In this document: piece by piece, positions 10,015-18,985 of the stretch | Layout: the number at the start of each line of letters is the position of its first letter | Numbering within the stretch: position 1 is the first letter of the stretch | From: Candidatus Pelagisphaera phototrophica | GTDB lineage: Bacteria > Verrucomicrobiota > Verrucomicrobiia > Opitutales > Opitutaceae | Direction: 5' to 3' | Assembly: GCF_014529625.1 (NCBI RefSeq) | Contig: NZ_CP076039.1 | Span: forward strand, 434,001 to 498,000 | DNA: 64,000 nt | Program-made: the position numbers and the translations under genes | The notes under the pieces: generated by a model | The model's database searches: none | The model's input: the letters and a program-made list of their open reading frames with translations, nothing else | What the model was told of the DNA's origin: nothing

Positions 10015-13000
10015 CTACGCTTGAAGGAACGATTTTAGGCGCTCCAAATTTAGAATCTGATGGAGAGAGTCTTCCTGAACGACTTCGTTGGCTAAGGTTT
10101 CCTTCTTAAGTTGAAGGCTTTGAATCTTGTCTTCAACGGAGTCTCTAATGGTTAGGCGGTAAGCATTGACAGCGTTCTGTTGGCCTATCCGGTGCGTCCG
10201 GTCTATGGCTTGGGCTTCAACCGCGGGGTTCCACCAAGGGTCGTAAAGAATGACATAGGTGGCGGCGGTCAAATTTAGTCCAGAACCAGCGGCGCGGAGA
10301 GAGAGAAGAAAAGCAGTGATCGACTCGTCCTCTTGAAACTGATTGACCAGCTCTTCGCGATTTCGAGTTTTTCCCGTCAGCATTAGGTATTTGCAATCGC
10401 GATCTTGGAGCTCGGTCCGGATGATTTCGAGCATCTCGACGAATTGGCTGAATATAAGTACCTTGTGCCCCTCGCCCTCAAGTTCTGAAACGAGATCTAG
10501 CAAAGCTTCTAATTTAGCGCTGTTCATGCCCGCATAAGCAGGATCGACGAGTCGAGGATGACAGCAAATCTGTCGGAGTCGTAGGAGAGAGGAAAGAATG
10601 TTGAATCTTTCTTTGTCAAACTCCGCTTTTGTGCTGATAGAGCGCAAACTTTCTTGAACCCCTTTTAGCTCAGCATTGTAGAGGTCCATTTGATCACCTT
10701 CCATTTCACAGGACAGCGTTTCTTCAATACGATCCGGTAAATCGGGCGCTACTTGTAGTTTACTGCGGCGCAACATGAAGTGTCGTACGCGTTCGAAGAG
10801 CCGTTTCGGAGAGTTTGGATCGTTCTCTTTGTACTGCCGCTTAAAAGTGGTCTGACTTCCGAGGAGGCCAGGCATGGCAAATGCAAATAGGCTCCACAAA
10901 TCCAAAATTCGATTTTCAACCGGTGTACCTGTGATGACGATACGGTATTCAGATTGTAGGGCGTAGGCAGTCTTCGCTGTTTGAGATTGCGGATTCTTGA
11001 TGTACTGACCCTCGTCCAATATGGCGACCGTCCAGTTTAGCTCAGTGAAAAAGCTTCGATTTATTCGAAGTTGAGAGTAGTTGGCGACCAGGATGTCCGT
11101 TCCTTTTTCGGACCAATTGACCGCGGTCATGGAGCTTGGGTCGAAGGTGGAAATCGTGAGTAGCTGCGAATGGCGTGCGACCTCTTGCATCCAAACATGC
11201 ATTACGGATTTGGGACAGATTACTAGACACTTGAACGACTCTTCTGCCGAACGATGGAGTTTAAGCCACGTAAGCCAGGTGAGGGCTTGCAGAGTCTTTC
11301 CCAGACCCATGTCATCTGCGAGTATACCGCCGAATCGATTTTGTGAAAGAAATGCGAGAAAACGGAACCCATCCTCTTGATAAGGGCGAAGCTGGGTGGC
11401 GATCCCTTTGGGGATATTGGCAGGCGTTCGAGTGCTTACCTCCCTGGCTCGTTTCCGAATGCTCTTGGCCAAGTTATCTGCTACGGCATCCTCGAGCGGT
11501 ACTTCAGCCAATTGCGTGGCGTGAAAGGAGTGTGTATCTCCTGCGGACTCACTATCCGTCAAGCCCAGCTGAAGAAGCAGTTCCTTTTGCCTCAGGGCGA
11601 CGGTTGGCTCGAAGCGTTTCCAACCCTTGCCTGGCAGATGCACGTAGTCACCTTTGGCCTTGAGCAGGAGCTGGTGCTCGTTTTCGGTGAGGGTTGTATC
11701 GAGTAACTCGGGCTCTAGGTGAATATTGAACCAATCCTGATTAGCATTTGGGTCAATTCGAAGAGCGTATCGCCCGGCAGGTTTCTTGTCTACGAGCGAA
11801 TCTAGCTCATCGTCAGCGATGATCTGTAGTTCGCTTGGAATACCTTGTATCCAAAGAGTGAAGGTATTGGGGAAATCGTAGTCTATGGGGCGGGTCCAAA
11901 GTCCTTGTTCGACCTCCGAAAGGTCGTATTCGTGAAGTTGGGCCAGGTAGGGTGAGGCGTCAGGGTATTCAAATAGAGATCCTCCGTCCGGAATCTCGGA
12001 TTCCTCGTCTGTTTCGAGATTCGGGGAAGGCGCCCAACCTTGATCGGTTAAAATAAACCAATGACTGTGATCGCGCGAAACGGCGGCGATGGAGACTTTC
12101 AGGGATCGCTGTTTGTCCTTTATTTCCTTCGAATCAAGAACGGAACAATAAATTCGAGGTTGGAGAGGGACGGTGACGATTTTGCCTTTAAGTTGTTCTG
12201 GTAAAGCAAGACCTTGATTGCGGAGAAATAGAAGTCCTTCAGAGCTCTCGATAGCTTCTTGCGGTATCTCAAATGGCTTATTTGGGTCCGCTTCAGCCTG
12301 CAGTAAGTTGGGTCCTAGATACAGGAATTCTGCGTGGAGATACAACGCGGTTTGACCTGGTAGGTAGGTAAGCGGAAAGGGCGCTGGGCGGCCACCTTCG
12401 AATACGAGCTCCAATTTGTAGTTTCCATTGGCGCCAGGACCGTGCTCGGACCCTATCCACTTTAATCGCTCATCGCTAATGTTGAGAGGTGAGCCTTCCT
12501 TCCCTACAACATGGCCTTTCGTATCCGATCTATGGAGAAGGGCATTGAGAAAAGAACAGTCTTCGGCTTTGTCCAAATCTATGCGTGCCCGTTGAGTCGA
12601 GCGGAAATAGTCTTGAAACAATGCGCACAGCGGGAGGCTGGCGGGCCCGAAGCGATCGAGAAAGCCAAAGTCTTTGGCCAGCCATTGAGTGAGTTCCTTG
12701 GCGGACAAAGGAGAATAGTCAGGGAATCCAACGGTACGAGCTTCCCACTTGAGTGATCGTCCTTGGAGTTTGAGGCGAAGTTCGAGATTACCTGTGGGGC
12801 TAAAATCCCGCCTTTGGGAAAGATTGCCAAGGCGGTTCTTCCAGAGCCGAGTTTCTTTTTGGTGCTTCCGTAACTGAATGTTTTCACGGATTTCATCCAA
12901 TTGGGTTTGTGGTTCGAGAAATTTTGGCAAAGGAATTTCACGATCATCAAAAATCAGAGCGATGTACTGCCAGAGCGAATACTCATCCTCAGGCTGTTCT

Positions 13001-13218
13001 TCCCAGAGTCCATCCGTGAGAGGACTCTGTTGGTTTCTCTCAATCGTAAGGATTTGATTTTCGAGTAGGGAAAGATCCTTTGCGTTTAGGGCGTCTTTCC
13101 AATCAAGCCGATCCAGGATGTCGGTCAGGTTCTCGAGGAGATCATTCTCGTTTTTCGAGAGTTTTCGATCCTGCTCGGCTTCGATTTCGGTTTTCCATTC
13201 CTTTAGCGTTTTCCCCAT
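10015..13218 (-). CDS. SNF2-family DEAD/DEAH box helicase
   Basis: 1067 aa from the ATG at 13216-13218; the frame extends to a TTG at 13287, with another ATG at 13249-13251. The C-terminal ~450 residues are a complete SNF2 ATPase. Motif I is GGILADDMGLGKTLQAL and motif II is LDEGQYIKN (DEGQ in place of DEAH). Motif III is TGTPVENRILDLWS, and the motif V/VI region reads SGLNLTAA, DPWWNPAVE and DRTHRIGQ. About 600 N-terminal residues resemble the poorly characterised region seen before bacterial SNF2 cores. I see no SWIM zinc motif. Such proteins act as DNA translocases, for example in RNA polymerase recycling (RapA) or DNA remodelling. No restriction, nuclease or methylase gene is adjacent, so a defence role is not supported. 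Confidence 0.9.
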   Translation of the reverse strand: MGKTLKEWKTEIEAEQDRKLSKNENDLLENLTDILDRLDWKDALNAKDLSLLENQILTIERNQQSPLTDGLWEEQPEDEYSLWQYIALIFDDREIPLPKFLEPQTQLDEIRENIQLRKHQKETRLWKNRLGNLSQRRDFSPTGNLELRLKLQGRSLKWEARTVGFPDYSPLSAKELTQWLAKDFGFLDRFGPASLPLCALFQDYFRSTQRARIDLDKAEDCSFLNALLHRSDTKGHVVGKEGSPLNISDERLKWIGSEHGPGANGNYKLELVFEGGRPAPFPLTYLPGQTALYLHAEFLYLGPNLLQAEADPNKPFEIPQEAIESSEGLLFLRNQGLALPEQLKGKIVTVPLQPRIYCSVLDSKEIKDKQRSLKVSIAAVSRDHSHWFILTDQGWAPSPNLETDEESEIPDGGSLFEYPDASPYLAQLHEYDLSEVEQGLWTRPIDYDFPNTFTLWIQGIPSELQIIADDELDSLVDKKPAGRYALRIDPNANQDWFNIHLEPELLDTTLTENEHQLLLKAKGDYVHLPGKGWKRFEPTVALRQKELLLQLGLTDSESAGDTHSFHATQLAEVPLEDAVADNLAKSIRKRAREVSTRTPANIPKGIATQLRPYQEDGFRFLAFLSQNRFGGILADDMGLGKTLQALTWLTWLKLHRSAEESFKCLVICPKSVMHVWMQEVARHSQLLTISTFDPSSMTAVNWSEKGTDILVANYSQLRINRSFFTELNWTVAILDEGQYIKNPQSQTAKTAYALQSEYRIVITGTPVENRILDLWSLFAFAMPGLLGSQTTFKRQYKENDPNSPKRLFERVRHFMLRRSKLQVAPDLPDRIEETLSCEMEGDQMDLYNAELKGVQESLRSISTKAEFDKERFNILSSLLRLRQICCHPRLVDPAYAGMNSAKLEALLDLVSELEGEGHKVLIFSQFVEMLEIIRTELQDRDCKYLMLTGKTRNREELVNQFQEDESITAFLLSLRAAGSGLNLTAATYVILYDPWWNPAVEAQAIDRTHRIGQQNAVNAYRLTIRDSVEDKIQSLQLKKETLANEVVQEDSLHQILNLERLKSFLQA

Positions 13219-13398
13219 ACCTTGGCAGGCGAACTGGCTTGAGCCGCCCATCCCCCAAAAAAGTAGTGCCGCGAAATGCGGTTGCAATAGGAAATTGCTA
13301 GATGGTAGTGACTCGGGGAAGGTCCCTAGCCTCGACTGAAGCGGTTATCATTGATTTGGAGTCATGGCTACGGTGATGAACGCCTTGCCAGTGTCTCC

Positions 13399-14910
13399 TC
13401 AAAAGAGCTGCTCATCCAGAAAAGCGAGCAGTTCTTCCTCGGTAACGCGTTTCTGTTCTGTTGTGTCGCGATCTCTCAAAGTGACGGTGCCGTCCTTTTC
13501 CACCGTGTCGAAGTCGATCGTAACACACCATGGTGTACCGATTTCATCCATACGACGATAGCGTCTACCGATGGCGCCGGATGCGTCCCAGAATGCGTTG
13601 AATTTCCGCTGTAATTTGCCATATAGCGTTCTCGCCCTATCTACGAGCTCGGGTTTATTTTTAAGAAGGGGGAGGACCGCAATTTTATAGGGAGCCACTC
13701 GCGGGTGGAACTTCATCAGCGAGCGCCTCTCCCCGCCGATTTCATCTTCGGTATAGGCTGCGGTAAGAATTGCGAGGAGAACGCGATCGACACCGAGAGA
13801 AGGTTCGACGACATGTGGGATGTATTTTGCCTTAGCCGCTTCGTCGAAGATCTCCATGGACTTACCCGAATATTCCTGGTGCTGGGTAAGGTCGAAGTTG
13901 CCACGACAGGCGATACCCCATAGCTCTTGCTCTCCGAACGGGAATCGAAAGGTGATGTCGGTGGTTCCACGAGAGTAGTGGGAGAGCTTTTCTTGGGGAT
14001 GAACGTCCTCGCCCAACATTTCCTCAGGCAAGCCCACAGAAACGAGCCAGTTCTTACACCAGTCAATCCATTCTCGGTGAGCAGACTTCCAATCCGCTTC
14101 TGGTGCGATGAAGTACTCCATCTCCATTTGCTCGAATTCTCGGGAGCGGAAAATGAAGTTTCGCGGGGTGATCTCGTTGCGAAACGCTTTCCCGATTTGG
14201 GCAATTCCAAAGGGGATTTTGACCCGGCCGGTATCGACGACGTTCTTGTAGTTTGCAAAGATTCCCTGGGCGGTTTCGGGACGAAGGTAGGCAATCGCGG
14301 TCGAGTCACTCAAGGCCCCGACCTTGGTTTCAAACATGAGGTTGAAGTCGCGCGGCGGAGTAAGGGAGCCTGGCTCCCCTGTTGCCGGGGAAGGGATTAG
14401 CTCATATTGAGAAGGATCCGCTTCGGTGTAGTCTTTCAGCTCGATAGGGGCCAGTTCGCCTTGAACACCCTGCTTACGCTTCATTTTTTCGGCTGCGGCC
14501 TGAGCGGTGGCTTCCATATATCCATCCTCAATAACGGAGACGTAGCCAATGTTCTCGCCATCGACGACGACGGGAGAAAAGAAAAGCTGATCTGCCCGGT
14601 AGCGCATTTTCGAGACTTTGCAGTCTACCATGGGATCCGAGAATCCGCCGACATGGCCAGACGCCTCCCAGATTTTTGGCGACATAATGATCGAGGAATC
14701 CAGGCCTTCGATGTCGTCGCGCCGGTGGACCATGTCCTGCCACCAGGCATCTTTAATGTTCTGCTTAAGTTCAACGCCGAGTGGGCCAAAGTCGAAGAAG
14801 CCGTTGTAGCCTCCGTAGATTTCCGAAGACTGGAAGATGAATCCGCGTCGTTTGCAGAGAGCGACAATTGCGTCCATTTGGGCGTTTTTTGATGCTTGGG
14901 CTTTGGCCAT
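13399..14910 (-). CDS. glyQS: Glycyl-tRNA synthetase, single-chain (alpha2) type
   Basis: 503 aa class II aminoacyl-tRNA synthetase that charges tRNA-Gly. The N-terminus has [15 protein letters not shown] and [15 protein letters not shown] (motif 1 area). [19 protein letters not shown] with QMEMEYF is motif 2, and [11 protein letters not shown] is motif 3 with the ATP-binding Arg. The C-terminal ~110 residues (from [12 protein letters not shown]) form the anticodon-binding domain. This is the archaeal/eukaryal-like homodimeric form, not the alpha2beta2 GlyQ/GlyS pair. It is divergent from pfp across a 190-nt gap and follows the helicase gene's start by 180 nt without shared direction constraints. 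Assignment is firm. Confidence 0.96.
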   Translation of the reverse strand: MAKAQASKNAQMDAIVALCKRRGFIFQSSEIYGGYNGFFDFGPLGVELKQNIKDAWWQDMVHRRDDIEGLDSSIIMSPKIWEASGHVGGFSDPMVDCKVSKMRYRADQLFFSPVVVDGENIGYVSVIEDGYMEATAQAAAEKMKRKQGVQGELAPIELKDYTEADPSQYELIPSPATGEPGSLTPPRDFNLMFETKVGALSDSTAIAYLRPETAQGIFANYKNVVDTGRVKIPFGIAQIGKAFRNEITPRNFIFRSREFEQMEMEYFIAPEADWKSAHREWIDWCKNWLVSVGLPEEMLGEDVHPQEKLSHYSRGTTDITFRFPFGEQELWGIACRGNFDLTQHQEYSGKSMEIFDEAAKAKYIPHVVEPSLGVDRVLLAILTAAYTEDEIGGERRSLMKFHPRVAPYKIAVLPLLKNKPELVDRARTLYGKLQRKFNAFWDASGAIGRRYRRMDEIGTPWCVTIDFDTVEKDGTVTLRDRDTTEQKRVTEEELLAFLDEQLF

Positions 14911-15100
14911 AAGACGTGTTTAAATGGAAGGTTCAATTGCTCGGGTCAAGCTTTGCGAATCCGAGTTCAAGGGCTTGCGAACGGAAATTAGGGAATGGAT
15001 AGCAAAGCCCTGCAAATGAGATCTGAAATTTGGTTGCCAAGTGAGTTTGGTTGATCTTTGACTCTCCAGCTACCGTAGAACTTTCAAAAATATTTACACC

Positions 15101-16360
15101 ATGGCCGAACTAGAAGGAAATTGCCTCGTCGGGCAGTCGGGTGGACCGACAGCCGCAATCAATGCAACGCTCGCAGGCGTGATCGAAGAAGCACTCAATT
15201 ATGAGTGCATCGAAGAGATCTACGGCAGCCTCAATGGAGTGCTTGGCATTTTAAACGAGGATTTCGTGGATTTAGCCTCGGAGTCGCAGCAAGCCATTCG
15301 CGGGCTCCGTGTCTCCCCCGGCGCCGCATTGGGGACGAGCCGTTTTCAGTTCAAAAAGCAAGCGGACTACGATCGGGCAATCGAAGTGTTCAAGGCCCAC
15401 AACATCCGTTATTTCTTTTACATCGGAGACAATGATTCGATGGCCACTGCGGCGAAGCTTAATGCGGCTGCCGCCGAGCAAGGACACGAGCTTCGCGTGA
15501 TTGGTATTCCCAAAACGATCGATAACGATATCACTCGTACCGACCATACGCCGGGTTACGGTAGTGTCATTAAGTACGTTGCGACGACCGTTCGTGAAAT
15601 GGCGTCGGACAACGAGGCTCTAGGGCAGGGAGACTACGTTTCCATTTTAGAAGTTATGGGCCGTAATTCTGGCTGGATCGCCGCTGGAGCCGCTCTCTGC
15701 AAGCGACGGGACCACCCGCATGACCCTCCGCATCTGATCTACCTGCCCGAAGTGCCGTTCGCCCCTGAAAAGTTTATCGAAGATGTACAGCGGGTTCTTC
15801 AGCGCGAAAAATACTGCGTAATCGTGGTTGGCGAAGGCCTAGTCGATACGGACGGGAACTATGTTTCGGTTGGATCTTCTAGCATAGATGCCTTTGGAAA
15901 CGTTCAGCTCGGAGGTTCAGGAGAGTACCTGAAGGGGCTCGTTGAACGGAGCCTTAGCGTGAGTGCTCGCTCCTGCAAACTAGGCATTGCTCAAAGGGCG
16001 GCAGCACATTGCGCTTCCAAAACCGATGTCGATGAGGCCTACCAGGCTGGCAGGGATGCGATTTTGGCAGCAGTCGAGAAAGAGGAATCTGGAAAGATGA
16101 TTACCTTGCAGCGAACTGATTCGGACACCTATGCGTGCGAGACAGGGCTAGCGGATTTGAGTGAAGTTTCCGAAGGAACCAAGCGGATTCCTGATGACTG
16201 GATCAATGACGATGGCGTGAGTATGAATTATCCATTTATAAAGTATGCCCTTCCACTCATCCAAGGTGAGGTTGAGTCGCCCTTTGATAACGGTCTTCCG
16301 GTATTCTCCAAGCTAAAGCGGCTCAAGGTCGACAAGCAGTTGGCAGGTTACGCGCTGTAG
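15101..16360 (+). CDS. pfp: Pyrophosphate-dependent 6-phosphofructokinase
   Basis: 419 aa. It phosphorylates fructose 6-phosphate reversibly with PPi in glycolysis/gluconeogenesis. GQSGGPTAAINATLAG is the N-terminal phosphate loop. The catalytic segment reads GIPKTIDNDI: a Lys after the Pro, where ATP-dependent enzymes have Gly, is the standard mark of PPi use. YIGDNDSMATA replaces the GGDG ATP motif, and VMGRNSGWIA and DHTPGYGS contact the sugar phosphate. The start ATG at 15101 is followed at once by the core fold. Cytosolic; divergently transcribed from glyQS. The phosphate-donor call rests on these two motifs. Confidence 0.93.
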   Translation: MAELEGNCLVGQSGGPTAAINATLAGVIEEALNYECIEEIYGSLNGVLGILNEDFVDLASESQQAIRGLRVSPGAALGTSRFQFKKQADYDRAIEVFKAHNIRYFFYIGDNDSMATAAKLNAAAAEQGHELRVIGIPKTIDNDITRTDHTPGYGSVIKYVATTVREMASDNEALGQGDYVSILEVMGRNSGWIAAGAALCKRRDHPHDPPHLIYLPEVPFAPEKFIEDVQRVLQREKYCVIVVGEGLVDTDGNYVSVGSSSIDAFGNVQLGGSGEYLKGLVERSLSVSARSCKLGIAQRAAAHCASKTDVDEAYQAGRDAILAAVEKEESGKMITLQRTDSDTYACETGLADLSEVSEGTKRIPDDWINDDGVSMNYPFIKYALPLIQGEVESPFDNGLPVFSKLKRLKVDKQLAGYAL

Positions 16361-16571
16361 CACACCCGGCTCTAGTTGCCTTGTTGCACTTTATTGATGC
16401 GAACCCGATTGACGGAGTTGGCAGGGATTCTCTTGCTCTCGTGATAAAGCCGTTGATCTTTCGCGGCATTATATCGAATCTTGCGAGACGCTCTACTGGT
16501 AGTCCTGCAATCGTAACTCTTTTAGCAGGGGATTGGGAGGGTAGTTCCCAAGATTATCCTCTTCCGCCTCG

Positions 16572-18380
16572 ATGAACCCGAAAGCCTATTGGAAACGTCC
16601 GGAACGCTGGCTGGCGTTTTTCCTGACCTTTTTGGCTGTATGTTCGTTTCTAGCGATGGTTCCGGTTACGCCAGAATTGTCTCCGGACGTAGGGTTAGAG
16701 ACGACTGGGAGCGAAAGTGAGTTGAGTTTTATTGATCAGCTGCGCGGAGGTTCGACTGCTCCGAGAGTGTTAGGGCACTGGACTTCTTTGTCGCCACCCC
16801 TATTGGCAGTGCTTGTTACCCTGTTTTTCCGGTCAATGGTAATTGCCCTGCTTTCGGCGTTTTTTGCAGGGGCTTTTCTCTCTTTTGGTCTGAATCCGTT
16901 GATTGTTATTACTCTAGCCATCCATGACTTCATCTGGAAGTCATTAAGTTCCAGTTTCAGCCTCTATATTTTCCTGTTTCTATTCACGCTTGTCGGGCTC
17001 GTTCATGTGCTTTCCCGTAACGGTGGCCTAAGTGGATTGGTCGATGCCTTCGGAAAATTCGTCACAAGCCGGAAACGAGCTAAGATTGCGATCAGCCTGG
17101 GAGGAGTGGCGATGTTCTTTGACGACTACGCAAACACGGTAGTGCTTGGCAATACGATGCAAAAATTGTCAGACAAGTGGCATATATCGAGGGAGAAGCT
17201 TGCCTACTTAGTTGATTCCACAACGGCGCCAGTAGCTGGGTTGGCGGTGCTTTCGACTTGGATTGCGGCGGAGGCGTTGCTTTTAGGCGATGAGGCAAAG
17301 TCACTTGGTATTGAATTATCTGGATACGGAATATTCTTAGAATTGCTGCCTATGCGGTTCTATTGCATCGGAGCTCTGATCTTCCTTTTCATAAACTCAG
17401 CCGTGGGAAGAGACTTCGGCCCGATGTTTCAAGCGGAGAAAAGAGCGGCTCTCGAAGGCAAAGTGTACGACGATGGAAGCCAGCCACTAGGAATTCAGTC
17501 GTCGGGGATAATGAAGCCAGATGAAGGAACACCCAGAAGGTGGTTCAATGGACTGATCCCAATCGCTTGTGTGGTCTTTGGAATCCTGATCGGAATTGTA
17601 GTGTTGGGTAGGGCACGGATAATTGGGTTAGGCGAGTCGTTCTCTTTTAGAAGTTTCGAAGATTGGCGATATACTTTTGGCTTGGCCGTGGGAGACGAAG
17701 ACGGGGCAGGGGCACTTCCGGTGCTATTCCTCGCTTCCGTATTTGGCAGTTTAGTCGCTTTTGGGCTCACAATAGGGCAACGACTCATGAGTGTCCGGGA
17801 GACCTTTCAGGCTTATGTGAGCGGTATGCCAACCATGTGGATGGCAGTATTCATCTTGTTGATGACTTGGTCTATGCAGGATATCTGCCAAAATCTGGGA
17901 ACCGCAGAATACTTAATCGATTTGCTTGGGGACAGCATGCCCGTTTGGACACTCCCGCTATTCACGTTCGTGGTGGCTTCCATGATGTCCTTCGCAACCG
18001 GAACAAGCTGGGGAGCAATGGGGATACTTATTCCCATTATACTGCCATTGTCCTACAGTATGGGTACGTTTGATGCCGGTGGCGGCATCCTGTTTTTCCT
18101 AACAGCGGCGGCCATCCTCGATGGAGCCATTTTTGGGGATCACTGTAGCCCAATTAGCGATACAACGGTCCTAACTTCAATCTCTACGGGCTGCGATCAT
18201 ATCGCGCATGTGAAAACGCAACTGCCCTACGCTGTTTTAACGATGGCTTTGTCCGGATTATTTGGTTATCTAGCGGTCGCTGGTAATATGCCATTATGGC
18301 TATTCTACGTTTTATTTCCACTGGCTTCGGTGGGGATTCTCTTTGTATTTGGAAGGAGAATCCCCACCGAAGCAGACTAA
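16572..18380 (+). CDS. Na+/H+ antiporter, NhaC family
   Basis: 602 aa integral membrane protein with a short cytoplasmic start, one N-terminal hydrophobic helix, a ~45-residue polar loop, then about ten further membrane segments. Family marks include AMFFDDYANTVVLGN (acidic pair in a membrane helix), DSTTAPVAGLAVLSTW, FATGTSWGAMGILIPI and the highly conserved DGAIFGDHCSPISDTTVLTS. It should exchange Na+ for H+ across the inner membrane, which fits a marine or alkaline habitat. The stop codon overlaps by three bases the end of the decayed repeat region on the opposite strand (18377-18985). NhaC relatives include other antiporters (for example malate/lactate, arginine/ornithine), so the exact ion pair is inferred. 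Confidence 0.87.
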   Translation: MNPKAYWKRPERWLAFFLTFLAVCSFLAMVPVTPELSPDVGLETTGSESELSFIDQLRGGSTAPRVLGHWTSLSPPLLAVLVTLFFRSMVIALLSAFFAGAFLSFGLNPLIVITLAIHDFIWKSLSSSFSLYIFLFLFTLVGLVHVLSRNGGLSGLVDAFGKFVTSRKRAKIAISLGGVAMFFDDYANTVVLGNTMQKLSDKWHISREKLAYLVDSTTAPVAGLAVLSTWIAAEALLLGDEAKSLGIELSGYGIFLELLPMRFYCIGALIFLFINSAVGRDFGPMFQAEKRAALEGKVYDDGSQPLGIQSSGIMKPDEGTPRRWFNGLIPIACVVFGILIGIVVLGRARIIGLGESFSFRSFEDWRYTFGLAVGDEDGAGALPVLFLASVFGSLVAFGLTIGQRLMSVRETFQAYVSGMPTMWMAVFILLMTWSMQDICQNLGTAEYLIDLLGDSMPVWTLPLFTFVVASMMSFATGTSWGAMGILIPIILPLSYSMGTFDAGGGILFFLTAAAILDGAIFGDHCSPISDTTVLTSISTGCDHIAHVKTQLPYAVLTMALSGLFGYLAVAGNMPLWLFYVLFPLASVGILFVFGRRIPTEAD

Positions 18381-18985
18381 GGTGGCACGTAGAGTTCTAC
18401 GAGAGATACACCCGTTGTCCCCTCTTCCCCTGAAACTCTGAGCGTGTACAGTCCTGTTTCGAGACTGATGATCCTAGCGGCATTCTGGCTCTCTGTATCA
18501 ATCGCGAATGCACCGACCGAAGCGGCTGCTTCGCTAATGGAAGAGAGACCGTTCCGGCCATGATTGGTGGCAATGATTTCTTCGGAGGAGTTCAGCACCT
18601 TGAGAACTGGGTGCTTAAATATCACTTTGGGCTCCCACAAAAGCCTGAGAAGAAATATTTACGAGGCGGGATAAGTTTGCCCCACTTCGTAGATTTCTAC
18701 GAGGGCTATCCCGGTAGTGTTTTCCTCTCCACTGAAAATGTCAGTATATACGCCAGGATCTAACTCGACCAGCATGACCGTGTCATCTGAATCTGCCGTA
18801 AGGGCAAAGGCTCCGACTGATTGAGCCGGGTCTTGGATTTACACTTTGCCCGAGTTGGCCGCCTAACCTGAATTTACGGATATCAGTCCGTTGGGTCCAT
18901 GAAGCTGAAGCACTGGATTCTCAAGAATTCCGTCGAGACCGAATTGCTGGAGACTGGGTCCAGCACCTCCGTTAAGAACGGTCTC
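18377..18985 (-). pseudogene. Decayed C-terminal repeat units continuing in frame after the haem/Ig protein
   Basis: After the TAG at 18986-18988 the same frame still encodes recognisable copies of the ~130-residue C-terminal repeat of the upstream gene. It reads GGAGPSLQQFG, then VGAFALTADSDD, LVELDPGVYTDIFSGEEN and TGIALVEIYEV. After a break a further unit reads SVGAFAIDTESQNA, LETGLYTLRVSGEEG and VSLVELYVPP, ending at a TAG at 18377-18379. Additional in-frame stops are at 18863-18865 (TAG), 18839-18841 (TAA) and 18659-18661 (TAA), and the front part of each unit is missing. The frame is kept over 203 codons, so the gene probably once ended near 18377 and lost its tail by stop mutations and deletions. 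Confidence 0.75.

Noticed and set aside
10015..13218. SNF2 helicase considered as part of an anti-phage defence system
   Set aside because: Neighbours are a peptidase and glyQS. No nuclease, methylase, PLD or DUF1998-type partner is present, so a single SNF2 protein is better read as a general translocase.
16381..16575. 64-codon frame between pfp and the NhaC gene
   Set aside because: No motif, no ribosome binding site, and it runs into the antiporter start. It is probably chance.
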